Origin: Paralvinella palmiformis | Taxonomy: Eukaryota > Annelida > Polychaeta > Terebellida > Alvinellidae | DNA: 64,000 nt | Direction of reading: 5' to 3' | NCBI GenBank assembly: GCA_025642065.1 | Contig: JAODUP010000548.1 | Location: 298,501 to 362,500 of the forward strand | Program-made: the position numbers and the translations under genes | Shown here: one piece after another, positions 36,982-49,112 of the stretch | Layout of the letters: each line of letters opens with the position of its first letter | How positions within the stretch are numbered: position 1 is the first letter of the stretch | Notes under the pieces: model-generated | Told to the model about the DNA's origin: nothing | Database searches by the model: none | What the model saw: only the letters and a program-made list of their open reading frames with translations

Positions 36982-38047
36982 AAACGTACTCCCCGAACTA
37001 CAAGCAAGTACTCCTGTGAGAAAGTATTGAGTCTGCCGTGATCAGATCGTGACTGGATGAGAATTCACATTAGATTAAGGACGGTGTCAGACCAAAAACA
37101 ATTAATATATGTAAATTTCGTTTACAAGATTGCAAACAGCGGTATTGGACATCCAGTAACCAGAAGGAAGCCACCTAACGCCAATTTTGGGGTACTATTT
37201 GTTTTTAGGATGATATCGAACATAAAAATTATCGTTATATGTCTACCAGTTATAGAATTACGTGGTTTTGTGAAATGTGCTAAGTCATCCAAGAATTCTA
37301 TTCCGTTTAAGCCCTTGTGACAATATAACGGGAATGGCGTAATAATACTTCAAAGAGTTCCCGTTGCTGAGTTTCAAGTATAATAGAGACGCGCACGAGC
37401 CAAGCTGTCGCCCTTCCCGCCATTTCTGGGTTACTGGCAGACGACGCGAGTGGGGGACGTGTGCAGACGATACAGCTGTTTCCGGTGTCCGTCAAGGGTT
37501 TGGCGAGGTGGCGACTCTTCATTATACGAGGGCAGCCTTCAAAGGAATGAACCCGGCATATTTGTGCACATTTCTAGGCGTGGGAATCTAATTTCAAACC
37601 GCAGGACAATAGGTCATTCCCATCGGTAATTCACTCCTTAACATGTCGTGGGCGTGTGTCCCCGTCAAGATTCCCCGAACCAATTTATATATATTACCTT
37701 CCTAGGCTGCCTGTTATGTGTATTTACGCTAGTGACTCAGTCACCAGGTGGCCCCAGGTCTATGTATAGCATAGCGTTCCCGGAATACTGGAAATCGTCG
37801 CAGGAAAAATGCCTTTCACGCGAAAATTGTCGCGAGGGAGACCCGGTCGCTCCTTCGCTTTTCTTCGAGAAAAGGTGGCTGAAAGAAAAGGTTAAAGGCT
37901 TTTCCGCAGTGTCACGCATTTAGATGATGAAAGAGACGTGCGCGTGTTTAAAGCATGTCATATCCGCTTCTGAGGAAACCTCCTCATACATTTTTGTTTC
38001 AGTGAGTGCGTAAGTGCGTGTATATAGCCATATTTGTGCGTGGGTGA

Positions 38048-38242
<195 letters not shown>

Positions 38243-38428
38243 ACCTTGGGTTTTTAATACATATGAGTGGTGAAATATAAGATGTAAAAAGGTTTTAGGT
38301 ACACCACAGAATAATCTACTGTGATCGAAGAAATGAAAACGACTTTATGGGAAAATACCATATAATAATATGACAATAAACGATTTTAATATTAATTAAC
38401 TAAATAAAACTAATTTTAATACATTATA

Positions 38429-38770
38429 CAGGGTTCCCACATATCCGGGAAAACCTGGAAAATAAGAAAATAATTTTCAGGTCATGGAAATGGCCTGGAC
38501 AAAATATCGCCTGTGAAAAAATCCATTTAAAACAAAAAACCCGTGAATAAATATTATGCCTGTAGAAGAAAACTTCAATTATAGAAGAAAAAAGAATACT
38601 GGTACATAGTCTTGATATCCCATGTTAGTTAAAATTTAAATAAAGGTCGGTGGATCAGACAGTTGGAAAGGGGTGAAGGGGAGGCTGTACCATAAACATG
38701 TCAATAATCGAACATACATTGAATAAATATGATATGCCTGGAAAATAATATTTCCTTGGCTGTGGGATCC
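38429..38770. mobile_element. possible MITE with short inverted ends (GGTTCCCAC-type)
   Basis: The left end CAGGGTTCCCACATATCCGG with AAAACCTGGAAAATAAG is mirrored at the right end by ATTTCCTTGGCTGTGGGATCC with CCTGGAAAATAAT nearby. The sequence between is AT-rich and non-coding. It resembles the CCTGGAAAA-type repeats common in animal genomes. The pairing of ends is imperfect. Confidence 0.4.
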
Positions 38771-41700
38771 ATGATTATACTTGTGCAAATATTCTGGCTC
38801 TGTAATATTTATTTCAGTGAGGAGAAATGCCTTTAGGCAGTAAATTAATTATATCGGATATCAATAAAATATGGCTTTCTCTCCTTCAACAACAGAAATT
38901 TTACTCTAACAGATATTATTAGTACTGATTTATATTAGTATTATTATGTATTTGATGGAATATACATACAAGCTTATTTTGAATCTAGTTTTGTTGTTGG
39001 TATTTTGTCTCGATCATCTTATAAATGTATTTGTTCAATAAAGGACAATGTTTGTTGGTTTCTCTTACAGTTAGGTTATAGATCTATTGTGGCCGCGAAT
39101 AACGAACAAGAGAAACATAACTCGACAACTCAAACACTTTATGTGCTATAAAGTATTTGCCACCATTTACTATTTCTTTATAACACGACAGTGTATAGCA
39201 TATTCCCCTTTTGTAATAGGGTAAAAGGTTTTTCACTGTGTATTAAATAGGCACAGAAAACAAAAACAGGTAATTAAGCCTTTCCCGTAGTAAAGAGCAG
39301 ACGTGAAGTGAAATAGCCAAAGTTTTCACAGTTGTATAAAAAGGATGCAGGCGTCCTTTTTAATAAACCGTAACCAAGATGTGTGTGATCGAAGAAGTCA
39401 CAAAACAAGACAATGGGCGGCTTCTACTGGCTGCTGGTATTTGTCAATAGGGGTGAATCAGGGAATGATTCGAAGGTTTTCACCATTTTCTCCCAAAAGA
39501 TGAAAGAAACCTAACCTAGTTTAGACGTATGAGGTTTGAGATCGTCATAACGGCATATGACCTTAGCGTGCCTTACATGTACGTCCATTCTTCATTCGCA
39601 CCAGTTTTCGTGTTTAAGTGGACTTAAGGCGTCTAACATTCTCCGCCGGGCCAACCATTTCTGCGATTCATGGGCAATTTTAGCAAGACGTCGGCATGCC
39701 TTTGAAGTTGGCGCGCGCACGTGCGGACATTCGTGCCACGCGCAGATGGTCAGCTGGCAAACAGTACTACACAAACTGGTACTGCTGTAAAGTTCACCAA
39801 TCAAACTAATCTATTTGGAAATATATTTTACAAATTCCTTGAAACTTTCACCATAATTAATAGTGAAAAATGTTCAATTCTAAGCGCGTTGAAGATTTTA
39901 CTTAAGCATTATAGAAGTATCGAGCTTTTATCGGGTAATAAAGTGAGGAGCCCCAAGACATAGAATAGCGCACTGTAATAACATACACTAGGCTGAAGAA
40001 AAAGACGCTCGTAATATTAAACATTAATCGTTGTTCAAAGTACTCGAACGGTGGCGTTTGGCTTCATCGCTTTTATCTCTTTCGGCAAGAGTTAATTATC
40101 GGGGAATTTGAAAATTGTAGCACCTGGAGTGATTCCTGTATGCGTCCTCTGTTGGCCAAATATCGTTTCCCCATTTCCCCCGAAGGGAAGAATTAACTCA
40201 CAGCGAAATCATCTGGGCTTGATGGAAGGCCGATACCCGCCCCAAGCATCTACACTTCATAATACAATAACATCAAAAGTTTTCCCCTCTTCATTTTCCT
40301 TTCGAGTTCAATTGCTTATAATTGTTATAATAAATGAGGCTGGGCCTCCAATCAGAGTATCACAGATTGGAGAGTATCATATCCCGGCGTAGTAAAGCCT
40401 TCCGGCTGTGGAGCCGCAGAGAGCGTTCGACCCTCTAGGCTTCTTGGTCACCTCTTTTTTATGGCCGATCGCGGCTGAAGACCGGGCTATGGCGGCACCA
40501 CGTGGCCAAGTGCGTCCACACGAGGCCGGGCGCGCTTTGGGGGATGGCGGCAGATGGCTGCCTAGAAATTTCGACACTTCAAAAGGAATCCGACAGCTAA
40601 ATTTGGGAGAATTTGCTAATGGGTTTATTGTAACGGAATAGGCGCCGACATCGGTGGGTGTGCGTCAACCGTTTGAAATATGTCGGTCGACCACCACACT
40701 GGTGCGTAAGCTGGTGCAGATGGGATGGCAATAAGCTTCAACTTGATACTGAAAGGACGGACATAAAATCTTATCGCCTTTTGTCAGCACATCCCATGCG
40801 AATTTCGTGAACATTCCACTGTCGTTTCCCTTTAAACTATTGTTATATTGCTCCCCAAGGATGGGAATGGTTGTGGGTTGTTCGTTTATACATTGTTGCG
40901 ATCAGCCAAGTTTCCTGGAGATCGTGATCTAAACAGTGTTCACAAAGCAGACGATAACAAATGTATTTGTATTCGCACTAGTACGATATAGAATCATGTT
41001 GCATCAAATTATTGTTAAGTCTATAGTACAGTTGGTAATATTATATTGACTAATTAAGCTAACTTAATTCTGCTATTTTTGCATGTGATAATTTTCCCGA
41101 CTGCCGGAGACTTAAGTTGGATTAACGACGTTATTTCTCCGGTTGTTGTCGAGGAACTGTTCCAGGATTTTCGGATTATTTCTCTGGGAGTCGAGTGACT
41201 AAACATAGGAACGTAACCATTGAATCAAGCTGTAATCGAATCGTCAGTTTCTGGGGCAATGCCTTACCAACTGTTGTACGATTCCCCTCTGTATAACCAC
41301 CTGAAGGTCGATATTAAATGGAATATACAAGGTTAACGCTCTATGTCTGACCCTATAGTCATTGTTCGTGTGATGATTTTAATCTCTCTGAAAACAATAA
41401 CACACGATTGAAACTATATACCTGTATTTAAGTATGTGTGTATTTAGTTTAAAGGTTTTTGAAATTATGATTGTCAGTTATTAGCTGCTAAATATCTCAC
41501 AGATCGAAGTCAAGCTGTGAATAAGTAACTAACGTATGGAATCTACATACTGCATACTTTTCATATTGATAATGTCTTCCGAAACCACTCTGAAGAACCG
41601 GCAATATATATATATATATATATATTCATATGCAGATGATGATTGAAGAAATCGCTGTCCAGTCCAACCAACTCAGAATGATAGGTTTACTCTCCGGTTG

Positions 41701-42100
41701 TGACGTATAAACAATGGTTAAACTTTTTCATATTTCTTCGGCGACTTGAATGCAGCGACTAAATTTGGAATTCTATCATAATTCTCAAACTGACGGAGAG
41801 TTAACAACAATTATAACTTCTACGGCCATGGGGAAAATAATGCTAGCAATTTTTCTAAAGAAATTAAGAAAAAGCTATAATTATTTTATAAATAGAATTA
41901 ATAATTCTGTGTGTGTGATAGGATCTGTCTTGGTAGATATGTGTCATTCTGTCCATAGTGATAGATTATCTTTAAATTGATTTAACCCCAAAACCATGAG
42001 ATAGTTATGTGTATATCAATGGATGTCAATCTTCAAGATCACCACCAATACACATATATCTAAAGTGTATAAAGCTCAACAATGCTAAACAAAAGGAAGA
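38771..42100. other. noncoding region downstream of HES gene B
   Basis: No gene is recognisable. ORFs 39557-39790, 40108-40392, 40408-40641 and their antisense partners lack domains. A CpG-richer stretch lies at 40380-40560, and (AT)n at 41604-41625. Confidence 0.45.
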
Positions 42101-42121
42101 ATACACAGTTAATCATAATAA

Positions 42122-42127
42122 TTTATT
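42122..42127 (-). terminator. candidate polyadenylation signal, HES gene B
   Basis: AATAAA on the minus strand, about 425 bp downstream of the stop. The intervening AT-rich sequence is a plausible 3' UTR. Confidence 0.4.
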
Positions 42128-42549
42128 CATCACAGTGAAGCTCATGGAAGTAATAAGTGAACACAATGGAATGATATCAACAATGGTTGTAACAAAACAA
42201 TTCATTAACCTGTCATACACTGCACTACAGCATAATCTAAGTATTACAGCTCAAAATTTATAAGTACAATAGCATTTCAGTTAAGTACAAGAGCCCATAT
42301 TTGAAGTATTAGGCCACGTGAGACCACTCTAACTACATACACAACTACACAGTTTGTTTCAATCACATTACACATTCACTTCTGAACACAATCGCAACCA
42401 TTTCATTATTCTGTGAACACAGTCTCCATTTGACGAATATGGTGAACACAATATCGACTGATGAGGAAGCAAACTTTTAACAGTTAAAGGATGACACATA
42501 ATGGCAACTGTTTATACTTCGCTAAAGTCTTTGTTATTGGAAGGCTAGA

Positions 42550-43446
42550 TCACCAAGGTCGCCACATTGATTCATTCGAAGAGGAAACCATACTGCTGAT
42601 ACTGTAGCCAACTCTAGCTTCACTCTTACAACTAGAGACAATATTGTTACTTCCATTGTTCGTGGTGATCACTGTGTCTCTCAGCATTTGTGCATCATCA
42701 AAACTAGAAGGAACATCGTCAGCCAAAGACGGACTTGTGGATGATCTACCACAAGAAATCTGCTCTTGAAATGACTGTACCGGACTGTATCTTGTGATAG
42801 GTGTAACATATAGTGGGATGGCCCCACTGACAGAAGCTGGTGAAGATGACGAGACGCTGCTTGGTGAGTACACAGGAGATGCCATACTTGAGGAGGAATG
42901 ACTTGGTGATGATGCTGAGAAACCTGAGGGAGACATCGATGCTGTAGATGGTGATGGTGAGATCTGGCCTGGCTGTATCAACAAGACACCTGAAGGCAAG
43001 GCCACCGGTATTGATGACGTTGATGTAATCAAACTGAGGGGTGATATACTGGCTGGATATCTGGCTTCCGTGGATCCTGGTAGGGCAGCAATTGATGTAG
43101 CACAGGGCAATGTGGTGATTGGTGTCACTGCTGGTGAAACAGCGGAAAATGCTGGGGTTGCCAAGATTGGGGTTGGTGTCTGGATGTTGGAAGCTCTCTG
43201 TGCCGACTTCTGCAGAGATTCAGATAAGTGTGACATGATTCGTACCCGAAGTTGTGGTGTGAGACAGTCCATGGAGTTCAGGAACTGTGCCACTTCATTG
43301 GCACATTCCGAAAAACCTGCTGTATATTTCTGGTTCAGATTCTGGCTGTCGGGTTGCATCATGTTCTGTTGACGGTGAACGCTCTTCAAGTGATGAACCG
43401 TTAGTTCTAAAATATCAGCCTTTTCCATTTTGGAATAGCGAGATTC
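42550..43446 (-). CDS. hes: HES gene B coding exon 3 (helix 2, Orange domain, Ser/Pro-rich region, WRPW)
   Basis: The acceptor is TTCTTTCAG|GAA and the exon begins [11 protein letters not shown]. Helix 2 and the Orange domain are in one exon here, unlike gene A. The stop is the TGA ending at 42550, directly after WRPW. Confidence 0.94.
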   Translation of the reverse strand, partial: ESRYSKMEKADILELTVHHLKSVHRQQNMMQPDSQNLNQKYTAGFSECANEVAQFLNSMDCLTPQLRVRIMSHLSESLQKSAQRASNIQTPTPILATPAFSAVSPAVTPITTLPCATSIAALPGSTEARYPASISPLSLITSTSSIPVALPSGVLLIQPGQISPSPSTASMSPSGFSASSPSHSSSSMASPVYSPSSVSSSSPASVSGAIPLYVTPITRYSPVQSFQEQISCGRSSTSPSLADDVPSSFDDAQMLRDTVITTNNGSNNIVSSCKSEARVGYSISSMVSSSNESMWRPW

Positions 43447-44952
43447 CTGAAAGAATAAAAATAAATAAAAATCAGCCGCTAAATCCAGAAAAGCATTATA
43501 CATTTCTAAATAAGTAACCAATCATATATATCAGGACTACATGACTATCTATGTAAAATGTATGGCACATCCAGTTGTCATCAGTGACTAGCAGGAAATA
43601 GATCCAAATGATTATTGCCACCATTAGCTGCTGAATAAACTGAATGGCAGGCCTTGGGGCCATAGCACCCAGCATGCTAATGGATTTTCCATTAAGTACA
43701 ATTGCATAGTGCAGAGACTGGACCAAGACCTCTAAAACACTTGATTACCATGAATAATTTCAATTTCCTTGCTTCTGAAGCTTTTCTTCTAATGTTGCTA
43801 GACTCCCAAAAGCGCTTTAAACTAAGCTAGCTAGCTTTTGGGAGTTAATGGGAAGGCATCTGTATGTCTTTTCAGACTTCTGCTACACGAGCGGAAATAT
43901 CCAACTGTGGCGCAACAGGCATAGAAGTCTAGAGTCTACTACTTAAACTTGGGGGTGGTTTTGTGATGTTGGATACATCATATAACACAAATTAATGCTT
44001 AGATATTTTCCACACAAAAATATACCGGGGGATGTCTTAGTCACCAACATAAGCAAGCTCGGTTTAGTATATAATACAAATCGTGTGTCTGTACAGAAAG
44101 TCACTTTCATTTCTGATCTGACTTCACTTCTGACAAGCGTTATCTACAGGCCCTCAAGGAGTGTGAGCACAGCACTGCGTCTCCCCTTTACAAGCAGCCA
44201 CGGCCTCGGTAGAGCAACAGGTCATATTCATCTTGCTCAGTGAAGCGCGCCCACAACGCGTGGACAAAAAGAGGCAAGTCGAAATATCTATAAACCTATG
44301 CTACTCATAACCAAGTCCTTCTTGAAAGCATCTTATTCACTCGGGCAGCCTCTGGCCCGCGGCAAATCACGCCAACGCTGGCTCAAAACGTCAAGCGCTG
44401 CCGACTTTCCCACGATGCCGAGCTTACACCTTGCCACCTCCACAACCGGGAGTAGACGAGGTGAGCAACGGAAGAAGGCATAGTAACAAGTGTGTCAATT
44501 CATGAGTCGTATTTCACAAATGGACGAGGTTTGAACCAGAACAACTACCAGCGCACAGACTCGAAGCATTTACCGATATCGACAAGCTGCCAAACATCGC
44601 TAGCATATGATTAGACTTGGTTATTTTTTTTTCATTTCCTGATCTTAGATGAAATAAGAACAAATGATATTTGTCTGAAACTTACATCTTTTTGCATGGC
44701 ATCGAGGACTAGTGACTTCAGTTGGTTGAGGCTGTCATTAATTCGCTCTCTGCGTCTTTTCTCGATAATGGGTTTTTTAATCTGAAAAAATAAAATTTCG
44801 TTAGTGATGATGTCGCAAACAAGAAGATACTTAATACAATTCATGAGCAAAATCATTCCTTCAAATAAACGGATATGTAAAATAAATACCTTTCGCAGTT
44901 GTGCTGAAGACATTTTACCAGCGTTCGGCGACTGGCAATCTACTTTTTCCAT
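42550..44952 (-). CDS. hes: HES gene B: Hairy/Enhancer-of-split bHLH-Orange repressor, 3 coding exons, 351 aa
   Basis: This is a second HES-family repressor, expected in the nucleus, binding class C/N-box DNA and Groucho. Coding exons on the minus strand are 44952-44890, 44781-44686 and 43446-42550, with GT-AG introns of 108 and 1239 bp. They give an open frame of 351 aa. The basic region (about 20-36) contains [15 protein letters not shown] with the HES proline. Helix 1 ends LVLDAMQKD, helix 2 is [15 protein letters not shown] (about 62-76), and the Orange domain is about 92-133, beginning [14 protein letters not shown] long Ser/Pro/Thr-rich region (about 140-290) follows, then MWRPW at the end. 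The ATG at 44952 has A at -3 and G at +4. Introns 1 and 2 match gene A exactly in position and phase; gene B lacks intron 3. It is a paralogue of gene A. Assignment to a named orthologue would need a tree. Confidence 0.94.
43447..44685 (-). other. HES gene B intron 2 (1239 bp)
   Basis: It contains a 12-bp perfect inverted repeat (43802-43813 with 43834-43845) and a Su(H)/CSL motif near the exon 2 side. The small ORFs inside it (43995-44243, 44298-44483) show no domain. Confidence 0.8.
44406..44414 (-). promoter_or_regulatory. Su(H)/CSL motif CGTGGGAAA in HES gene B intron 2
   Basis: An exact extended CSL motif on the coding strand, 272 bp downstream of the exon 2 donor. A functional role is inferred only. 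Confidence 0.35.
44686..44781 (-). CDS. hes: HES gene B coding exon 2 (basic region and helix 1)
   Basis: This 96-bp, phase 0-0 exon codes 32 residues from [15 protein letters not shown] to LDAMQKD. The acceptor is TTTTTTCAG|ATT and the donor is GAT|GTAAGT. Confidence 0.94.
44890..44952 (-). CDS. hes: HES gene B coding exon 1
   Basis: Codes 21 residues, [21 protein letters not shown]. It ends CGAAAG|GTATTT in phase 0, the same place relative to the basic region as exon 1 of gene A. Confidence 0.9.
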
Positions 44953-45116
44953 TCTTATATTGGGTATGGTATTCGTAATCCAAGAGCGAAATGTAAATGA
45001 AACAGCGCGTATAAGTCTCGGTACAAGCTGACAATCAACCTAAACTCAAAAATCGTTCACACCCAAGCAGCACACTTCAGAACGCGAGCTTTGGCCGTCG
45101 ACCAACTTCGGCTAGC

Positions 45117-45124
45117 ATTATATA
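45117..45124 (-). promoter_or_regulatory. TATA box of HES gene B (TATATAAT)
   Basis: On the minus strand TATATAAT lies about 165 bp upstream of the gene B ATG, so transcription would start near 45085-45095 and give a 5' UTR of about 135-140 nt. CCAAT boxes lie 85-140 bp further upstream. The spacing matches a standard pol II core promoter. Confidence 0.65.
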
Positions 45125-45207
45125 GCGTGTGACGCTCGCGAGGCGCTTGCCTGGAGGAATGTTGCCGCGTGGTTGGCGTGCCGACACCGTCAGCGTGCCA
45201 CAGCCGT

Positions 45208-45256
45208 CCAATCGTGGAGAGGCGCAGCAGCCACCGACCTGTTGCTCGCAGCCAAT
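45208..45256. promoter_or_regulatory. two CCAAT boxes upstream of HES gene B
   Basis: CCAAT occurs at 45208-45212 and 45252-45256 (plus-strand reading). With CACGTG at 45336-45341 these sit in a GC-rich flank (45120-45560). NF-Y boxes work in either orientation. CACGTG is a possible site for HES autorepression. Confidence 0.45.
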
Positions 45257-45628
45257 TGCTGCACAGTGCGCCGCGCACCGCTCACATTCCGAAACTCGGA
45301 CGGTTGAAGTCTCCCCGCAGTCGAGCGGTGCGTCGCACGTGCCAGCCCACGTTTATCCGGCCGCCCCCTCCAGGACAGCCCCAAATTGACACGCTCACAC
45401 AGGTTGTGGCTTGCCCACGTTGAACGAAACCCAAGCCCGGCGCTCTACCGGTATTCCGGCCGTGCCGGGCCCCGTAGCACACAGGCATACATCAGCCTAC
45501 GAGCCTCGGATAAATTTACCTGTCGGCGTGTGCGAAGAGCACTTCTGAAACTCCCCCCTCGCCAAATCTTCCGCGACCGCAGGTTGGCGATGGTATGATG
45601 CCTCAGCGCTCAGGAATGCGCGAAGAGC

Positions 45629-45637
45629 CGTGGGAAA
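45629..45637 (+). promoter_or_regulatory. Su(H)/CSL motif CGTGGGAAA upstream of HES gene B
   Basis: A perfect extended CSL motif about 510 bp upstream of the TATA box. A weaker head-to-head partner, TTTTCCCATC, begins about 30 bp further on at 45667, but it departs from consensus and from the usual paired-site spacing. Confidence 0.45.
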
Positions 45638-45639
45638 CT

Positions 45640-47033
45640 TCGACCAAAACTGAACGCCTCACTAATTTTCCCATCCTCTGCTGGCTACCGAAAACAATGG
45701 CCCTACAGTGATATGTTTTAAAGGCGAACACCCGATAAAAGCGAAGACTGATCGCTTGAAGAGGAACGTTTTGTGACATTTCAGTCTTCGGCGTTATCTG
45801 TCTAGTGTAGATCCTGTGTCATCACTCATCAACATCGAAATGTATAGGCACGCGTGTGGGCGCGCATGTATTTGCACGCCATTACCTTTATTATAATAGG
45901 CATATATTTGCGAGTCGTTTCCAGATGGTCGCCACGTCATAACGGTAGCCATAGTTCGTTTTCTTTATCGGGAACCACTATGCCACACCAAAGTGTGTAC
46001 TTGTGTATACACTTTTAAGTGTATTCAACACATAAACACACACACACACACACATACACACGAGAGAGAGAGAGAGAGCACTAGGAACTTGAACCTGACG
46101 TGTTGTATTTTGCTTCAAAGATATCATCTTCTCATTGTATAGATTGGGGTTTAGGAAAATATGTGCGTGCGTGCGTGTGTGTGTGCGTGTGTGCGTGCGT
46201 GCGTGGGTTATTGGTGGATTAATCATCGTATCATCCCCACTAAGCAACTAACGTAGCAATGACGTCAATTTGATACAAGAACTAGTATGATTTTAAGCGT
46301 GTATGCTTATTTATTAGGGATGTTTATACGCCATTTATCAGAAGTCCAGTTAGTTTATTATATTCCGCAATAATACCAACGTGACCTATATAAAATATAG
46401 GCAAGTTTTAACTCGCCATTAAGTTGGGGGTGTAATCCTAGACTGTGCTCCAGGACTGCCATCTAACTACGACCGCTAACGCACTGGCTCGTACACGCCT
46501 GACGTGTGGCAGGCATACCCATGGCAAACGATCAATGCCGCTATGAATGCAAGACAAATACCGCTACCCGACACCTCCTGGAAATGTTTTGCAGGAAACA
46601 GTTGGAAATGTGTCCTGCCGGTGAGTAGTAGTAGGTTGGGCAGAGACACCTGTCGTCGAGCGGGGGAATCTGCTCACAAAACCTGGCCTAAATTCTGCCC
46701 AGCGAAGCGTGCAACACCTGTTGTTCCTTTGCACAGCCGAGAATTTTTGGCCATTTAAAAATTCCTAGAAGCATTTGGCACTCGCACGGGGCAAGGTGGC
46801 AATATGACCCAGGCATTATTGTCAGGTCAGGGAGATTTATTTAGCATTTTTAACCGAGTGTCAGTGACACAGCCTAAGGCCGGGGGGGGGGGGTGAGGTA
46901 GGGTGCTATGGGTAGACTTAATTACTGGAAATATCAACTCTTGGATGATAAAATTATTATTTAGTGCGCTGATTGTGATTTGTTGTCAGGGTAATCATCG
47001 TGTCACGGGTACATGTAACCACCAACAGTTGTC

Positions 47034-47070
<37 letters not shown>

Positions 47071-47076
47071 AATATA

Positions 47077-47115
<39 letters not shown>

Positions 47116-47342
47116 GAGAGAGGAGATTTTATTAGTATATAGTTATTTTGAGAATATTTGTTGGTAAATAAGCTTGTTAAATTTTCTTCGTTTCACTTTA
47201 GTTAATACTGTTAAATTAACAGTAACCTTTCTTCTCCTTTGGTCAATATTAACCAAAATAATGCAGACATACCTGAACCGTATCGGTGTAATAGAACAGG
47301 CTAATTAATGTTAATGATATTATAGGTTCAAGAGGCTCAGCC

Positions 47343-47377
<35 letters not shown>

Positions 47378-48000
47378 AACTGTTACAGCACTTCTAGTAA
47401 TCAATTAGCATAATTAAACATCAAAACATTTCCGACGCCAAGTTTGAATGCGTCAACTAACCTTTGACCGTTAAATGGCGACATTTTAATTGTTTAACAT
47501 GATAATTATCACCATAACAACAGTCAAAGTCTTTCTATTAATGAGTGTTAATGAAGTGATGGCGAGGTTTCGATTAAGCTGACTTCGAGTTAACAAGCTT
47601 TTTCTCCTACGTCACACACACACATACACAACAACAAACAAACACACACAAGCACACACACGAGCACACACACACAAACACGCACAAACACACACACAAA
47701 CACGCACACACACGGCGAAGATTTGTGTGATGGAGCACTGTTTCTGAGGAAGACAATTTCCTTCTACTCTGATCTTGGAGGGAGTACTTTTCTGGTTTAA
47801 TTCTGTACCCAAATCACCCCCACCTCTTTCTCAGCGTGTACGCGCGTGTGTCTATGACCAGATCTGCCATTTTCTCTAATGCTGAACGTATTTTAATTTA
47901 TTCCCCGTCCTACCTAAATTTAAACAGTGTCATCGTCCAATGGCCGTTAATTTTACGACTCTCCATGACCGGTTGGGGCCGGAAGTCACACGCGTTAGGC
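45640..48000. other. noncoding, microsatellite-rich
   Basis: CA and GA repeats at 46034-46078, GTGC/GT at 46162-46206, (TA)n plus (GA)n at 47037-47125, (TA)n at 47347-47374, and a CA-rich tract at 47612-47714. ORF 46504-46758 (+, 84 aa) has no recognisable domain. Confidence 0.5.
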
Positions 48001-48370
48001 TCACACTTCCGGCATGCACGTACACCACCGTCGCACACGCGCGCTGCCGCCTCGGCGTGATGCCGCGCCACCCGCGGCTACACCCCGCACGCGCACGATG
48101 CGTGCACGTGACGGCGTCACGTGGCTCTGCGAGCGGCGCGAATGCCGGTGACGGGGGGGGGATGGGAGGGGGGAGGGGGGGGGGATGACTGCCGCCGTCT
48201 ATCGAGAACCGACTTAGATCTTTTATTCTTTCTAAATGTTTTTTGCCGATGGCGGCCGCCATTAACGTTTGTTACGACGAGTTCAATGCTCGTTATGTAT
48301 GGGTTAAGCGCGTTACGTCAGAAAATGCCGTGATTGCGTCGACTTGTGCGTGTATACGCGACCGACCGGA
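47980..48370. promoter_or_regulatory. CpG-rich island upstream of HES gene B
   Basis: Dense CpG, including CACACGCGCGCTGCCGCC and GATGCGTGCACGTGACG, with a G run at about 48151-48184. It could be a promoter or enhancer; no linked coding exon was found. It lies about 3 kb upstream of the gene B promoter. Confidence 0.35.
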
Positions 48371-48818
48371 CTAGTCACTCGTGAACAACGCCGGCCATTC
48401 AAAGAAATATCCCCACTCTAGGGGAGGCTGTAGAACAATAGAAATTGGCCCAGTCGAATAACACAGCAACGGCCATCGTAGGAGACTCCAACCGCCGCAG
48501 AATCTGTAATAATTACAGGCCGCCAAAAGTGTAATCGACTGGACGTCGAGCGGATCACGGGTAACAGGCGGCTAGAAACTATAGGTATTCTTGATTATAA
48601 TTGGTCTTTAGCTTGGTGCCATTTGTTCTTTTTCTGGGTTACTAGGTCAGGTTTTACTCCGTTTGATCGCATTCCGATCGTACTTAGATACCACTTCGAT
48701 ACGGCGCCATGTCCGATGAACTGAAGTCCGTTGACTTGATGTGTGTTAGTTTACTTCGTTGTCTTGTGATAAATACCTGGATAGCGACCTAATTAAACTC
48801 TCCTGTGCGCTTTGGACA

Positions 48819-48863
48819 CGCGCGCGCGCACACACACACACACACACACATCTTAGTGTAATT

Positions 48864-48894
<31 letters not shown>

Positions 48895-49058
48895 CTGCGT
48901 CTTTCTGTGGTTTCAGAGTGAGTTAAATGCTTTTCTATTTGGAACATCCAAGATTGTCAAAATCTGATAATTATTTGGGCCCACAAAGTTGTACTTTTGG
49001 GCTTACATTCGGCAGTAAATCTCGTAGGCAACACCCCCTCGAATCCCATTCAAATAGA

Positions 49059-49111
<53 letters not shown>
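48819..49111. repeat. cluster of (CA)n, (TA)n, (CT)n and (TA)n
   Basis: (CG/CA)n 48819-48851, (TA)n 48870-48894, (CT)n 49061-49078 and (TA)n 49079-49111. Confidence 0.9.

Positions 49112-49112
<1 letters not shown>

Noticed and set aside
43070..43517. Plus-strand ORFs opposite HES gene B exon 3
   Set aside because: Antisense shadows of a well supported exon.
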